Shown here: piece by piece, positions 26,677 to 37,041 of the stretch
How the letters are laid out: the number at the start of each line of letters is the position of its first letter
Numbering within the stretch: the first letter of the stretch is position 1
NCBI GenBank assembly: GCA_024641305.1
Contig: JAHEDI010000001.1
Span: 117,501-181,494 of the forward strand
Length of the DNA stretch: 63,994 bases
Source of the DNA: a bacterium
Lineage (GTDB): Bacteria; Actinomycetota; Acidimicrobiia; Spongiisociales; JAENVV01
Direction: 5' to 3'
Made by a program: the position numbers and the translations under genes
Notes under the pieces: generated by a model
Told to the model about the DNA's origin: nothing
Seen by the model: only the letters and a program-made list of their open reading frames with translations
The model's database searches: none

Positions 26677-29600
26677 CGGTGCCAGTCCTGCAGGCTACGG
26701 ACCCGCAGCAGGGCATCTGGGCCCTCCTGAAGCGACCGAGCCGCCGCCAGGGCTCCCTGGACGGTCGTCACGCACGGAATCCCGGCATGCTGGGCGGCAA
26801 TACGCATCTTCCAGCCGTCTGTGCGAGCTCGACTGCCCCGAGGCGTATTGATGACCAATTGGACTTTCCGTCCCTCAATGAGTGCCAGGGTGTCGTTCTC
26901 CGACTCCCCTACCTTGTCGACGACCTCATTCGGCACCCCGTGATGGTTTAGATAGCGACTCGTACCGGGCGTGCAATAGAGCGTGAAACCGCGCATCGTG
27001 TAGGCCTGAGCGGCCGCCAGCCCGATCGCTTTGTCACGATCGGCCAGCGACAGGAACACATTGCCCGATTGGGGTAGTTTCATCCCAGCCGCCAACAAAG
27101 CCTTCCCGTAGGCCAGGCCGGCCGACTCGGCGATCCCCATCACCTCCCCGGTAGCGCGCATTTCTGGACCGAGAATGATGTCTTCATCTGGGAAGCGATC
27201 CCAGGGCAAAACCGCTTCCTTCACGGCAAAAAAATCCGGCCGGGCACCCTCGGACGGTATCAGGCCCTCCGCTCGCAGGTCTTCGATAGTCGATCCCATC
27301 ATCACCCGCGTGGCAACTTTGGCGAGCGGAACCCCCGATGCCTTCGAGATGAACGGAACGGTTCGTGAACCGCGCGGGTTGGCCTCGAGGAGGAACACAT
27401 CGTCTGACTTGACGGCGAACTGAATATTGATGAGACCCCGCACATTCAGGCCATTGGCAAGATCTTCGGTGTACTGCAGGATGGTGGCGATCGCCCCATC
27501 CGACAACGTCGGCGGCGGCGTGACACACGCCGAGTCTCCCGAGTGCACGCCAGCCGACTCAACGTGTTCCATGATTCCACCGACGAGGAGTTCATGTCCG
27601 TCGTACACGGCGTCAAGATCCACTTCAGTGGCTGCCTCAAGGAAACGGTCGATCAGGAGCGGCGCCTCTGACAGGTCAAATCCGGCTCCGCTACTGGCGG
27701 CACCGTCGCCGATCTCACCTGTCTGATACATCGCCGCCAAATACTCGGATAACTCCTCGTAGGAGTAGACGACCTTCATGGCCCGCCCGCCAAGCACATA
27801 CGAGGGACGGACCAGAACCGGCAACCCGATCTGGTCGACGACTTCGCCCGCTTCCGTCGCCGATCGGGCAATCCCGTGCGGTGCCTGACGTATGCCAAGC
27901 TTCTTGCAGAGCGCCGAGAACTGCTCCCGATCCTCGGCTTGCTCGATCGAGGCGGGAGAGGTCCCCGCAATCGGGACACCACGAGCGGCCAGGGAGCTGG
28001 CCAGGTTGAGAGGCGTCTGGCCTCCCAACTGGACGATGACCGCCTCAGGCTGCTCGGCATCGACGATCGCCAGGACGTCTTCGACGGTCAACGGTTCGAA
28101 GTAGAGACGATCAGATGTGTCGTAGTCCGTCGAAACCGTCTCGGGATTGCAGTTCACCATGACCGTTTCATAGCCGGCATCCCGGAGCGCAAATGCGGCG
28201 TGAACGCAGCAGTAATCGAACTCGATTCCTTGGCCGATCCGATTGGGTCCCGATCCAAGCACCACGACCCGGGGCTTGTCCGCCGGTGGAACCTCATCTT
28301 CTTCCTCGTAGGTCGAATACATATACGGGGTGTTGGCTTCGAACTCCGCTGCGCACGTATCGACCGTCTTGTACGTAGGTCGGACTCCGAACTCATGACG
28401 AAGCTCCCGCACGAAGTCCTCATCACGACCCCACAGATACGCCAACTGGTGATCTGAAAAGCCCGCTCGCTTCGCGTCACGAAGGATTGCGATTACCTCT
28501 GGGTTCCGGGCAGCTCCCAGCAGGCCGGCCGCTTCCACCTCGGCGCGGATCTCATAGATCTCCACCATTTGATCGACGAACCAGGGGTCATAGCCCGATA
28601 GCTCCGATACTCTCTCGACACTAAATCCCCGACGAATAGCCTCGCCAACGTAGAACACCCGTGACGGGGTTGGGGTAGCCAACCGATCGGCGATCTCGTC
28701 GTCGGTCATCGTCAGATAATCAACTTCGCGAAGGTCAGCATTGAGCCCCCGCCGACCGATCTCGAGACTGCGCAGGACTTTCTGGAGAGCTTCGGGAAAC
28801 GTTCGGCCAATCGACATCGCTTCGCCAACAGATTGCATGGACGTCCCCAAGGTATTCGAGGCGCTTGGGAATTTGGCGAAGTCGAATCTCGGCGCTTTGA
28901 CTACGACGTAGTCGAGGGCCGGCTCGAAGGCGGCCGGAGTACGTTGGGTAATGTCGTTGGCGATCTCCGGGAGCGTGAAGCCGACCGCCAGCAGGGCGGC
29001 AATCTTGGCAATCGGAAAGCCGGTCGCCTTTGACGCCAGCGCCGATGAGCGACTCACCCGGGGATTCATTTCGATCACGAGCCGCTGGCCGGTTGCCGGG
29101 TCGACGGCAAACTGTACGTTTGATCCGCCGGTCTCGACGCCGATCGCCTCGAGGCACCGAATCGCCTCGTCGCGCATGTCCTGGTACTCGCGATCGGACA
29201 GCGTCTGAATGGGAGCAACGGTGATCGAGTCACCCGTGTGCACGCCCATCGGGTCAAGGTTTTCGATTGAACAAACGATGACCGCGTTGTTGGCCCGGTC
29301 GCGCATCACTTCCAGTTCGAATTCTTTCCAACCAACCACAGACTGTTCTACGAGGATCTCACCAACCGGTGAGTACTCAAGGCCATAGCCGGCCTTTTTG
29401 ATGAACTCAGCCTCGTCATGAGCAATGCCGGTACCACCACCGCCCAGGATGTACGACGGCCGGATCATGATTGGATATCCGATCTCTGTCGCGGCACTCA
29501 TCGCCTCGGTCATTGAACGGGCGTAGACGGCCCTTGGGGTGGCGATCCCGACCTCTTCCATGGTCTTCTTGAACAGGCCCCGGTCTTCGGCCCGTTCGAT

Positions 29601-29966
29601 GGCATCAATCCCTGCACCGATCAATTCGACACCGTATCTTTCAAAAGCTCCTCGCGCGGCCAACTCGGTCGTCACGTTCAGCGCGGTCTGTCCGCCGAGG
29701 GTCGGCAGACAGGCGTCGGGACGTTCCTTCTCCAAAATGGCCTCGACTACGTCCGCCGTGATCGGTTCGATATACGTGGCGTCGGCAAACTCGGGATCGG
29801 TCATGATGGTGGCGGGATTGGAATTCACGAGGATCACGCGATACCCGTGAGAGCGCAGAACCTTGGCCGCCTGGGTACCTGAGTAATCGAATTCACACGC
29901 CTGACCGATGACGATCGGACCAGATCCGATGAGCAAAATCGAGGAAATATCAGTTCGCTTTCCCAT
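26673..29966 (-). CDS. carB: Carbamoyl-phosphate synthase large chain
   Basis: Makes carbamoyl phosphate from bicarbonate, ATP and ammonia channelled from CarA. At 1097 residues it has both ATP-grasp halves: the first with [20 protein letters not shown] and [14 protein letters not shown], the second with [20 protein letters not shown] and [16 protein letters not shown]. The end is an MGS-like allosteric domain (about 960-1097, with [18 protein letters not shown]). Carbamoyl phosphate feeds both pyrB and argF. It joins carA by a TGATG overlap. Confidence 0.97.
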   Translation of the reverse strand: MGKRTDISSILLIGSGPIVIGQACEFDYSGTQAAKVLRSHGYRVILVNSNPATIMTDPEFADATYIEPITADVVEAILEKERPDACLPTLGGQTALNVTTELAARGAFERYGVELIGAGIDAIERAEDRGLFKKTMEEVGIATPRAVYARSMTEAMSAATEIGYPIMIRPSYILGGGGTGIAHDEAEFIKKAGYGLEYSPVGEILVEQSVVGWKEFELEVMRDRANNAVIVCSIENLDPMGVHTGDSITVAPIQTLSDREYQDMRDEAIRCLEAIGVETGGSNVQFAVDPATGQRLVIEMNPRVSRSSALASKATGFPIAKIAALLAVGFTLPEIANDITQRTPAAFEPALDYVVVKAPRFDFAKFPSASNTLGTSMQSVGEAMSIGRTFPEALQKVLRSLEIGRRGLNADLREVDYLTMTDDEIADRLATPTPSRVFYVGEAIRRGFSVERVSELSGYDPWFVDQMVEIYEIRAEVEAAGLLGAARNPEVIAILRDAKRAGFSDHQLAYLWGRDEDFVRELRHEFGVRPTYKTVDTCAAEFEANTPYMYSTYEEEDEVPPADKPRVVVLGSGPNRIGQGIEFDYCCVHAAFALRDAGYETVMVNCNPETVSTDYDTSDRLYFEPLTVEDVLAIVDAEQPEAVIVQLGGQTPLNLASSLAARGVPIAGTSPASIEQAEDREQFSALCKKLGIRQAPHGIARSATEAGEVVDQIGLPVLVRPSYVLGGRAMKVVYSYEELSEYLAAMYQTGEIGDGAASSGAGFDLSEAPLLIDRFLEAATEVDLDAVYDGHELLVGGIMEHVESAGVHSGDSACVTPPPTLSDGAIATILQYTEDLANGLNVRGLINIQFAVKSDDVFLLEANPRGSRTVPFISKASGVPLAKVATRVMMGSTIEDLRAEGLIPSEGARPDFFAVKEAVLPWDRFPDEDIILGPEMRATGEVMGIAESAGLAYGKALLAAGMKLPQSGNVFLSLADRDKAIGLAAAQAYTMRGFTLYCTPGTSRYLNHHGVPNEVVDKVGESENDTLALIEGRKVQLVINTPRGSRARTDGWKMRIAAQHAGIPCVTTVQGALAAARSLQEGPDALLRVRSLQDWHR

Positions 29967-31120
29967 CAGATCCCCATCAGGTCAACGAAGTCATCAAAGA
30001 CCCTGACGGCGTCGTGAGGGCCGGGTGCGGCTTCAGGGTGATATTGCACAGAGAAGGCGGGGATGTCCAGACACCGTAGGCCCTCGAGGGTTCCGTCGTT
30101 GAGGTTCTGATGGGAGGCAACCACGGCTCCGAAATCGGACGCCATCGATCCGGGAAGCAGGTGTGGACCCGCCAACTCACCCGGGGTCATCGAGACCGGG
30201 GCCTCGGTGGTCATCGACCAGGGATCAACCGCGAACCCGTGGTTCTGGCTCGTGATCTCGACCCCGTGATCGGAAAGCCGCATCACCGGATGGTTTCCCC
30301 CATGGTGACCGAATGGCAACTTGTACGTGCGACCACCAAGCGCCAACCCCAGCAGTTGATGACCGAGACAAATACCGAAGATCGGGACCTTTCCAAGCAG
30401 GGATCGAATGGTGGAGATCGGGCCGGTCAACGGTTCCGGGTCCCCGGGGCCGTTGGACAGAAAGACCCCGGCGGGACCAAGCGCCATGATCTCGTCGGCC
30501 GAAGTCCCGATCGGAACGACCGTGACGTCAAAACCCCGAGAGGCGAGATTCGCCAGGATGTCACGTTTCAGTCCAAGATCGAGCGCCACCACGCGGCCCC
30601 GCGAAGGCGTGGTCGCCTCCACCGAGTATTGGGCAATGGTCGATACGCCGGCTGCCAGGTTCTGACCGCTCATCCTGGGAGCGTTTTGGGCTGCTTCGTG
30701 CAACTCGGATTCCGTTACCCCGGCTCCCATCGCAATAGCCTGGGCGCCCTTTTCGCGAATGTGACGGGTCAATCGGCGAGTGTCTACGTCGGCGAGTGCC
30801 ACCACCTCCTTGGTCGCCAGGTATTCAGCCAGGCTCCCGGTCGACCGCCAGTTGGACTCGCGCCGTGACAATGACCGAACGACGACACCGGAAGCGAATA
30901 CACGGTCGGCCTGATCATCGAGTTCGGTCGTTCCGTAGTTGCCGATGTGCGATGCAGTCATCACAACCACCTGACCGGCGTATGACGGATCGGAGAAGAT
31001 CTCCTGGTAGCCGGCCATCGCCGTGTTGAATACGACTTCACCGGTCGTAAGCCCGTCAGCCCCGACCGACCTGCCCCTGAAGACGGTTCCGTCTGCAGTG
31101 ACAGCCAGTGCGTCACTCAT
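29966..31120 (-). CDS. carA: Carbamoyl-phosphate synthase small chain
   Basis: Glutaminase subunit that supplies ammonia to CarB. The N-terminal domain has [20 protein letters not shown] and the ITSQN-type motif [11 protein letters not shown]; the class I amidotransferase domain has the nucleophile in [16 protein letters not shown] and His/Glu in [12 protein letters not shown]. With ATG at 31120 (ATGA overlap with the pyrC stop) it is 384 residues. The frame is open upstream, but only as a shadow of pyrC. Confidence 0.96.
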   Translation of the reverse strand: MSDALAVTADGTVFRGRSVGADGLTTGEVVFNTAMAGYQEIFSDPSYAGQVVVMTASHIGNYGTTELDDQADRVFASGVVVRSLSRRESNWRSTGSLAEYLATKEVVALADVDTRRLTRHIREKGAQAIAMGAGVTESELHEAAQNAPRMSGQNLAAGVSTIAQYSVEATTPSRGRVVALDLGLKRDILANLASRGFDVTVVPIGTSADEIMALGPAGVFLSNGPGDPEPLTGPISTIRSLLGKVPIFGICLGHQLLGLALGGRTYKLPFGHHGGNHPVMRLSDHGVEITSQNHGFAVDPWSMTTEAPVSMTPGELAGPHLLPGSMASDFGAVVASHQNLNDGTLEGLRCLDIPAFSVQYHPEAAPGPHDAVRVFDDFVDLMGI

Positions 31121-32379
31121 GCGGACGCCCCCTCTTTGTGCTCGAAGGTCACCTGACCCCCGAGAAGCGTCGCTCGAACCCGGCCGGTTATCTCTGTCCC
31201 TATCCAGGGTGAGTTGGCAGATTTCGAAACGAAGGTCCCGGGAGTCCATGACAGATTCGGGTCAAAGACGGTGATGTCCGCTACCGATCCAACCACGAGC
31301 GGTCCAGTCTCCAATCCGAGTAGCCGACCGGGGGCAATCGACATCCGCTCAAAGAAGGTCACGGCCGGGAGTCCAACCGACGTATTGACGGCCGCGGCGG
31401 CCGTCTCGAGTCCAATGACGCCACGGGGGGCCTCCTCGAAGGGGACGTCCTTTTCATGAGCTGAATGGGGAGCGTGGTCGGTGGCAACGCAGTCGATCGT
31501 TCCATCTTCCAGACCGGCTCGGAGAGCAGCAACGTCGGCTTCCGTTCGCAATGGCGGATACATCTTCGCTACCGGATTCATGGTTTCGACCAGTCGGTCG
31601 GTGAACTCAAGATGGTGAGGGGCAACTTCGGCCGTTACCGGAAGGCCCGCCTCTTTCGCCCGTCTGATGACATCAAGTGTCTGTCGGGCAGATACGTGCT
31701 GAACGTGATACCGACAACCGGTTAGTTCGATAAGGCGGATATCGCGTTCGACGATGATTGTCTCGGCCATCGACGGCAGGCCGATCATGCCGAGACGCGA
31801 CGAGACCGCACCTTCGTGCATGTGTCCCCGCCCGGCCAGGCCGGGATCCTCGGCATGTTGAGCCACGATTCCGCCGAGTTCGGCGATGTAATCCATCGCT
31901 CTGCGGAGCAGGCCTGAATCGGCAACCGAATCCCCATCGTCGGTGAACATGCGAACTCCGGCGGCCCACAGGTCATCGAGGTGGGCCAGCTTGGCCCCTG
32001 CCCTGCCGAGACTGATGGCTCCCGACGGGATGACTCGTACAAGACCGGTCTCAGCTCCGCGGTCAAAGACATAGCGGGCTATCTGACCAGAATCGATCGG
32101 CGGTTCCGTGTTCGGCATGGCTACCACGGTCGTGAACCCTCCGGCCGCGGCCGCCTTGGACCCGGACGCGATGTCTTCTTTCCATTCCTGGCCTGGTTCT
32201 CTGAGATGAACATGGAGGTCAACCAACCCCGGGCCAACCCACGCACCCGAACAGTCGATTACCTGATCGTGCGGCCCCACGTCAACGGATCCGATTGCCA
32301 CCACTCGTCCCGCATCGACCGCCACGTCCGCAATTCGATGTTCGCTGCCGACGACCGTTCCACCCTTCAGAACGATCAT
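31117..32379 (-). CDS. pyrC: Dihydroorotase
   Basis: Cyclises carbamoyl aspartate to dihydroorotate using zinc. Type I amidohydrolase of 420 residues: metal ligands in DLHVHLREPGQEWKEDI, a conserved AMPNTEPP motif, YHVQHVSARQTLDVIRRAK, VTAEVAPHHLEFTD and ATDHAPHSAHEKDVPFEEAP. ATGA overlaps join it to pyrB and carA. Confidence 0.96.
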   Translation of the reverse strand: MIVLKGGTVVGSEHRIADVAVDAGRVVAIGSVDVGPHDQVIDCSGAWVGPGLVDLHVHLREPGQEWKEDIASGSKAAAAGGFTTVVAMPNTEPPIDSGQIARYVFDRGAETGLVRVIPSGAISLGRAGAKLAHLDDLWAAGVRMFTDDGDSVADSGLLRRAMDYIAELGGIVAQHAEDPGLAGRGHMHEGAVSSRLGMIGLPSMAETIIVERDIRLIELTGCRYHVQHVSARQTLDVIRRAKEAGLPVTAEVAPHHLEFTDRLVETMNPVAKMYPPLRTEADVAALRAGLEDGTIDCVATDHAPHSAHEKDVPFEEAPRGVIGLETAAAAVNTSVGLPAVTFFERMSIAPGRLLGLETGPLVVGSVADITVFDPNLSWTPGTFVSKSANSPWIGTEITGRVRATLLGGQVTFEHKEGASA

Positions 32380-33290
32380 GTCTTCTCCGATCCGCTGAGC
32401 TGGTCGAGGAGAACGGCCATCCGAACCGCCACACCGTTGGCCACTTGCTTGGTAACGAGAGATCTGGGTCCGTCTGCGACGGCCGGGTCAATCTCGACGC
32501 CGCGGTTCATCGGACCCGGGTGCAGCACCATGGTGTGTTCTGGCAGTCGATCGGCCCGACGTCGGGTGAGGCCAAACCGGTTGACATACTCACCAATCGA
32601 AGGAAAGACGTCACCACCTCCCCGCTCTTGCTGGATACGCAACATATACACCACATCGAGGTCGTCGATGGCGCCATCAAAATCACAGGTCGTTTCAACC
32701 GGCCAACCATCCACGTCGAACGGCAACAGCGTGCGCGGAGCAATGAACCGCACCGAGGCGCCCATCGTGGCCATCGCTTGTGCCGTGGAGCGAGCCACCC
32801 GACTGTGCCGGATATCACCAACGATGGCGACCCGCAACCCGGCTACTTTGCCGAAATGCTGGCGGACGGTAAGACAGTCGAGGAGGGCCTGGGTGGGATG
32901 CTGGTGAGCGCCGTCGCCAGCGTTTATCACCGGGAGACCGGTCCATTCGGCAACCCGCCAGGGCGCTCCGGTGGACGCGTGGCGGACCACAAAGAGGTCG
33001 GGACCCATCGATCCGACGGTCAACGCCGTATCTTTCAATGACTCGCCTTTCGAAACCGACGATCCGGACGGCGAGAAGGTCATCGTGTCAGCCGAGAGCG
33101 CCTTGGCAGCCCGCTCGAACGACATCCGGGTTCGGGTTGAGACCTCGTAGAACAGCATGCCGATCGTGCGACCTTGTAGCGCCGGTACTTTGGGAACCGG
33201 CCGGTCCAAGACCTCCACAAACCCATCAGCGAGATCAAGCAACCGGGTAATTTCGGCGGCCGGGAGGCCTTCAATGGTCAAGAGGCTCAC
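32376..33290 (-). CDS. pyrB: Aspartate carbamoyltransferase catalytic chain
   Basis: First committed step of pyrimidine synthesis. Carbamoyl phosphate-binding STRTRMSFERAAKAL (about 51-65) and the aspartate-side motif HPGPMNRGVEI identify it; HPTQALLDCLTV and VGDIRHSRVARS are also standard. At 304 residues it is the catalytic chain; no pyrI regulatory chain is nearby. It overlaps pyrR by ATGA. Confidence 0.96.
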   Translation of the reverse strand: MSLLTIEGLPAAEITRLLDLADGFVEVLDRPVPKVPALQGRTIGMLFYEVSTRTRMSFERAAKALSADTMTFSPSGSSVSKGESLKDTALTVGSMGPDLFVVRHASTGAPWRVAEWTGLPVINAGDGAHQHPTQALLDCLTVRQHFGKVAGLRVAIVGDIRHSRVARSTAQAMATMGASVRFIAPRTLLPFDVDGWPVETTCDFDGAIDDLDVVYMLRIQQERGGGDVFPSIGEYVNRFGLTRRRADRLPEHTMVLHPGPMNRGVEIDPAVADGPRSLVTKQVANGVAVRMAVLLDQLSGSEKT

Positions 33291-33829
33291 CCTTGGACCT
33301 CCTGGCTGGAGACTTCAACCCGAACCGAATCAGATCCGTCAACTTCCTCGACATCGACAACCACCTGCTCGGCCCCGGAGGTAGGCAGATTCTTGCCGAC
33401 GAAGTCGGCCCGAATCGGGAACTGCCGGTGGCCACGATCGACGAGAACGGCCAGTTGCACGGCAGCCGGTCGCCCAAAAGCGTTGACGGCGTCAAGGGCG
33501 GCTCGAATGGTTCGCCCCGTGTAAAGGACGTCGTCGACCAGCACCACCGTTCGGCCGGTTACATCGACGGGCACCGAACTCCCATGCAGTTTCGGGGTGG
33601 GTCGTGAAGAAATGTCATCACGATGCATGGATATGTCGAGCGCCCCCACGGGAGGACTCGTACCTTCAATCTCTTCGAGCACCATCGCTATACGGTTGGC
33701 AAGTGGTACGCCCCGGCGCGGGATGCCAAGAAGAACGAGGTTTTCGATGCCATGGTTTCGCTCGGCTATCTCGTGAGCGATGCGACGGATGGCTCGACCG
33801 AGATCCTCTGCGTTGATGACTTCCGGCAT
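33287..33829 (-). CDS. pyrR: Pyrimidine operon regulator / uracil phosphoribosyltransferase
   Basis: RNA-binding regulator that responds to UMP/UTP and PRPP and has weak UPRTase activity. The PRPP loop VVLVDDVLYTGRTIRAALDA (about 91-110) is intact, as are LLGIPRRGVPLANRIA and VGALDISMHRDDI. The 180-residue length is typical. It is the first full gene of the pyr operon, and its target loop lies in its own leader (33902-33915), so autoregulation of the whole operon is likely. Its ATG directly follows the stop of a small leader ORF. Confidence 0.95.
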   Translation of the reverse strand: MPEVINAEDLGRAIRRIAHEIAERNHGIENLVLLGIPRRGVPLANRIAMVLEEIEGTSPPVGALDISMHRDDISSRPTPKLHGSSVPVDVTGRTVVLVDDVLYTGRTIRAALDAVNAFGRPAAVQLAVLVDRGHRQFPIRADFVGKNLPTSGAEQVVVDVEEVDGSDSVRVEVSSQEVQG

Positions 33830-33886
33830 CTAGTTCACCCGCCAGGAAGCTGGGCGGGGCGGAAACGCCGTGACATGGTTGGACAT
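33830..33886 (-). CDS. Putative leader peptide upstream of pyrR
   Basis: An 18-codon ORF, MSNHVTAFPPRPASWRVN, begins 5 bases after AAGGGAG and ends in TAG placed immediately before the pyrR ATG. Such abutting stop and start suggest translational coupling. Its ribosome-binding site lies only 3 bases from the PyrR-binding loop. A competing ORF from the ATG at 33891 exists but its SD spacing is zero. Peptide function, if any, is likely regulatory in cis. No pyrimidine-related codon run is seen. Confidence 0.45.
   Translation of the reverse strand: MSNHVTAFPPRPASWRVN
33838..33858 (-). promoter_or_regulatory. Hairpin masking the pyrR ribosome-binding site
   Basis: Minus-strand CCCGCC (33858-33853) pairs with GGCGGG (33843-33838). 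The second arm overlaps CGGGTGA, the best ribosome-binding site for pyrR. A ribosome translating the leader ORF would open it. Confidence 0.5.
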
Positions 33887-33901
33887 CTCATCTCCCTTGT
33901 C

Positions 33902-33915
33902 AGCCTCACAGGACT
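33902..33915 (-). promoter_or_regulatory. PyrR-binding loop in pyr operon leader
   Basis: Minus-strand AGTCCTGTGAGGCT matches the PyrR anti-antiterminator consensus ARUCCNGNGAGGYU at every position, including the CNGNGA hexaloop. CAG and CTG flank it as a short stem. It lies upstream of pyrR, near a possible weak -10 (TAGAGT, 33941-33936). No intrinsic terminator follows before pyrR, so control is probably translational, as described for mycobacterial PyrR. Confidence 0.82.
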
Positions 33916-34002
33916 GTCGTTAAAGGTCGAAGGCGACTCTACCACGTGGCCCCTCACGGAAAACGCTCCGAGATGGACAGGACTCGCCGGTCCAGAAGCC
34001 AA

Positions 34003-34830
34003 CTAGATGACGATCGACAACCCCTCGAACGCCGCCCTGAGGTTCACTCCCGACTGTCGGGCCTTCTCGACGATCGCGTCGACCCCATCGTCGGTCCGGT
34101 CAGGATCGTGACTCATGAGTAAGAGTTCACCGACCCCGGCGCACGTGGCCGCATCTACCGCCATCTGCCAGGTGGAGTGACCCCACCCTATGTGCTCGAG
34201 CTCGTATTCCTGGGGTGTGTATTGGGCGTCATGTATGAGGACGTCCACCCCGCGGGCCAAGGCATCAAGCCGATCGTCAAGATGGCTCGACACTCCCCGC
34301 TCGTAATCGGTTGCGAAGACCACAGATCGTTCGGGCCCTTTCAAGCGAAAGGCCGCCACCCCTTGCGGATGCTCCAGCTGCTCTGGTTGGATCTCAATGC
34401 CCGCGATAGAAACTCCGTCCCCGTTGAGGGACACAAAGTGCTGAGTTGACGGTACCTCCGCCAGCGATATCGGGAACCAGGGCGGGGCGAGAATGCGGTG
34501 GATCACCTCATTGACCGCGTTACCTTCGTATGGATATCCATAGAACGTGAACGTGTTCCTCGGGTCATACAACGGCTTGAAGAACGGCAGTCCGATGATG
34601 TGATCGAGGTGATAGTGGGTAAAGAGCACATGAAAGTCCCAACCTTCGTCCCCGGGGTCTGGCAAGCTCTTTTGAAACTGATGGATTCCTGTCCCGGCGT
34701 CAATGACGATGTGCGAACGTCCGCCCCCATCGATACTTATGCAGGGGGTATGGCCGCCAAATCTGGTGGTATCAGGACCACCAACGGGCATCGACCCCCG
34801 AACACCCCAAAAATGAAGATGACGCGACAC
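34003..34830 (-). CDS. Metallo-beta-lactamase-fold hydrolase (RNase Z / PhnP-like)
   Basis: Binuclear metal hydrolase; substrate uncertain. The 275-residue protein opens with HFWGVRGSMPVGGPDTTRFGG, typical of an MBL-fold subgroup related to RNase Z and phosphodiesterases. Metal ligands are THYHLDH (H72, H74, D76, H77), with further candidates in FATDYERG, LIHDAQYT and the late MSHDPDRTDD. The GTG start at 34830 has GGGAG at 6-base spacing. It is divergent from the LtrA gene and precedes the pyr leader by 87-173 bases, without clear linkage to pyrimidine metabolism. Confidence 0.82.
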   Translation of the reverse strand: MSRHLHFWGVRGSMPVGGPDTTRFGGHTPCISIDGGGRSHIVIDAGTGIHQFQKSLPDPGDEGWDFHVLFTHYHLDHIIGLPFFKPLYDPRNTFTFYGYPYEGNAVNEVIHRILAPPWFPISLAEVPSTQHFVSLNGDGVSIAGIEIQPEQLEHPQGVAAFRLKGPERSVVFATDYERGVSSHLDDRLDALARGVDVLIHDAQYTPQEYELEHIGWGHSTWQMAVDAATCAGVGELLLMSHDPDRTDDGVDAIVEKARQSGVNLRAAFEGLSIVI

Positions 34831-34944
34831 AGCTTTCTCCCTCGGGCCGAAACGCTAGTAGAAACGGGTTGAGGATGCTTGGTAGTGTGCGTACCGCCAG
34901 GGCGCACTAAGACATCGTTTGTTTGGGAGGCTGAGAGCTGCGAC

Positions 34945-36114
34945 ATGAAGTATGTGACCATTAGACCACCCCGTTTACGCACCATCGAAGACGGCGAAGC
35001 ACGTCATGCCACCTGGACCGAGCTTTTCTACGACCTGGTCTTCGTCGTGGCGGTCGCCGCCCTTGGTGGGCGGCTGCTAGCAAATACCTCTTGGGGAGGT
35101 TTTGGAGTCTTCGTCGGCTTCTTTGCCCCGATCTGGTGGGCGTGGGCCTCCTACACCTTCTATGCCGATCGGTTCGACACCGACGACTTCGGCCAACGGG
35201 TTCTGGCCGTGGCTCAGATGATCACCATCGCGTTGATGGCTGGTTCGATTTCGGGAAATACTGCTGACTCGTCTGTGGCCTTCGCCGCTTCGTACGTTGT
35301 GACCAGACTCATTCTCGTCATCATGTACGCCAGGGCCCGTAAACATGTGCCCATTACACGCCAGTTGCTGACCGGATACCTCAAGGGGTTCAGCGCCGAG
35401 GTCGTCATCTGGGCGATCTCCATCTTCACACCAACCCCCGCCCGCTATTGGTTGTGGGCAGTTGGTCTGATCGTGTCGGTCGCCACACCGTTTGCCATGC
35501 GCAAGATTCAGGCGAAGGTGCCCTTGGACGTCGAGCATCTGCCCGAACGATTCGGCCTCTTCACCATTCTGGTCCTCGGTGAGTCGATGGCGGCGACGGT
35601 GGTCGCCATCTCGCAATCGGCGTGGTCGTTTGAGCTGGTGGTCAACTCGGCCCTGGCCGTGTCGATCGCGGCTGGATTGTGGTGGATGTACTTCGACAAT
35701 ATGGAGGGATCTGTCGTTCGGCGGACCGGGGAACGACCGAAGGCCTGGAAACCCACTGCCTGGATCTACGCGCACATGCCACTTGGCGCCTCCCTCGTAA
35801 TTGTGGCGGTCGGGCTTGAACAGGCGGTTGGGAAGCATCTTGACCACGGGGAATTCTGGCTCACGGCCGGAGGCATGGCGGGCGCTCTCGGGTTCATGGC
35901 CTTGATCAATCTGGCCAACGAAAAAGATGGGAAGCGAGGGGTCAATACCCGGCGCGCCATCCGCAGGATGCTCGGGGCCGGGCTAGTCCTGGCGGCCGGT
36001 CTGATCGCGCAGCTGGTCGGGCCGCCTCACGCCACAGTGTGGCTCATCATTCTCTTGGCAGTGGCCGTCCTCGAAGTCGCCAGCGACTTGATCATTATCG
36101 CTCAGGCAGATTGA
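34945..36114 (+). CDS. LtrA-family multipass membrane protein
   Basis: Membrane protein of the low-temperature-requirement A family, whose biochemical role is unknown. The N-terminus HATWTELFYDLVFVVAVAALGG and the central LPERFGLFTILVLGESMAATV are the family hallmarks. About ten hydrophobic segments span the 389 residues. I choose ATG 34945 because the family start lies about 20 residues before the WTELFYDLV motif; its SD (GGGAGG) is 14 bases away, so a slightly earlier start cannot be excluded. It is alone on the plus strand here, and its 3' end overlaps nusB by 13 bases. Confidence 0.88.
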   Translation: MKYVTIRPPRLRTIEDGEARHATWTELFYDLVFVVAVAALGGRLLANTSWGGFGVFVGFFAPIWWAWASYTFYADRFDTDDFGQRVLAVAQMITIALMAGSISGNTADSSVAFAASYVVTRLILVIMYARARKHVPITRQLLTGYLKGFSAEVVIWAISIFTPTPARYWLWAVGLIVSVATPFAMRKIQAKVPLDVEHLPERFGLFTILVLGESMAATVVAISQSAWSFELVVNSALAVSIAAGLWWMYFDNMEGSVVRRTGERPKAWKPTAWIYAHMPLGASLVIVAVGLEQAVGKHLDHGEFWLTAGGMAGALGFMALINLANEKDGKRGVNTRRAIRRMLGAGLVLAAGLIAQLVGPPHATVWLIILLAVAVLEVASDLIIIAQAD

Positions 36115-36461
36115 GTATCAGCCAGTTTCGCCAGCACCCCGTTGACGAACCCACCAGATTTTTCGGTGGAATACAGCTTCGCCAGGCGAACTGCCTCCGA
36201 TAGCACAACTGGTGGAGGCGTCTCGGGTTCATAGATCAACTCAAATGTTGCCATCCTCAAAATGGCCCTATCAACTGCCGGCATCCGTTCGGTTCGCCAT
36301 CCCTCGGCGACCTCGTTGATCCGCTCATCGAGTTCAGCCAAATGTTCGGTGACTCCGCGCACGAGGCGGGCCGCCTTGTCCACCAGATCGGACGGTACGG
36401 GCTCGCCACTGAGATCGACGGCATAGAGAGCGGTGAGCGCCGCGTCGCGAGGCTCAATCAC
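36102..36461 (-). CDS. nusB: Transcription antitermination protein NusB
   Basis: RNA-binding factor that works with NusE in rRNA antitermination. The all-helical 119-residue protein has AALTALYAVDLSG, LDERINEVAEGWRTERMPAVDRAILRMATFEL and VVLSEAVRLAKLYSTEKSGGFVNGVLAKL. The GTG start overlaps the efp stop (GTGA). At the C-terminus it converges on the LtrA gene. Confidence 0.94.
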   Translation of the reverse strand: MIEPRDAALTALYAVDLSGEPVPSDLVDKAARLVRGVTEHLAELDERINEVAEGWRTERMPAVDRAILRMATFELIYEPETPPPVVLSEAVRLAKLYSTEKSGGFVNGVLAKLADTQSA

Positions 36462-37015
36462 ACGCGAGTCATGTATTCACCGGTTCGAGTGTCAACCTTG
36501 ATGACATCGCCGGTTTCAATGAATAGGGGTACGTTGACGGTTCTACCCGTTTGAACGGTGACCGGCTTGGTTGCTCCCGAAACCCGGTCGCCTTTGACCC
36601 CGGGCTCGGCGAACGTAACTTCCAGTTCCACCGAAGCGGGCAATTCGACGCCAATCGGACGGCCCTCGTAAATCGGCAGTACGACAACGGCTCCGTCAAC
36701 GAGATACGTGCCGGCATCTCCGACCTCATCAGTCGATACGGCGAACTGTGAGAACTCTTCAAGATCCATGAAGTGAAACCCGAGGTCATCCTGATAGAGG
36801 AACTGATGTTCTTTGCGGTCGATCACGGCCCGATCGACATCTTCCCCTGCTCGAAACGTCCGATCGATGACCGCACCGGTCTCGGCGTTCTTAAGCTTCA
36901 GGCGAACAAACGCCTTACCTTTTCCAGGCTTGACGTGCTGATATTCGATGATGGTGAACAGCCCATTTTCAATACTGATAGCCATTCCTGGCTTGACGTC
37001 ATTTGTCGAAATCAT
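36458..37015 (-). CDS. efp: Elongation factor P
   Basis: Relieves ribosome stalling at polyproline. The 185-residue three-domain protein has the tip loop KPGKGKAFVRLKLKN (29-43) with K32 as the position of modification in other bacteria. KATDEV-like ISTNDVKPGMAI, VELPASVELEVTFAEPGVKGDR and the final LETGDVIKVDTRTGEYMTRV are standard. No EpmA/EpmB-type modification gene is present in the window. It follows aroB by 26 bases. Confidence 0.96.
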   Translation of the reverse strand: MISTNDVKPGMAISIENGLFTIIEYQHVKPGKGKAFVRLKLKNAETGAVIDRTFRAGEDVDRAVIDRKEHQFLYQDDLGFHFMDLEEFSQFAVSTDEVGDAGTYLVDGAVVVLPIYEGRPIGVELPASVELEVTFAEPGVKGDRVSGATKPVTVQTGRTVNVPLFIETGDVIKVDTRTGEYMTRV

Positions 37016-37041
37016 TGGGCTCTCCGTTCTCCAGCAGCATC

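Noticed and set aside
33835-33891. Alternative 18-residue ORF from the first ATG in the pyrR leader
   Set aside because: The ATG directly abuts GGGAG with no spacing. The second ATG has proper spacing and its stop abuts pyrR.
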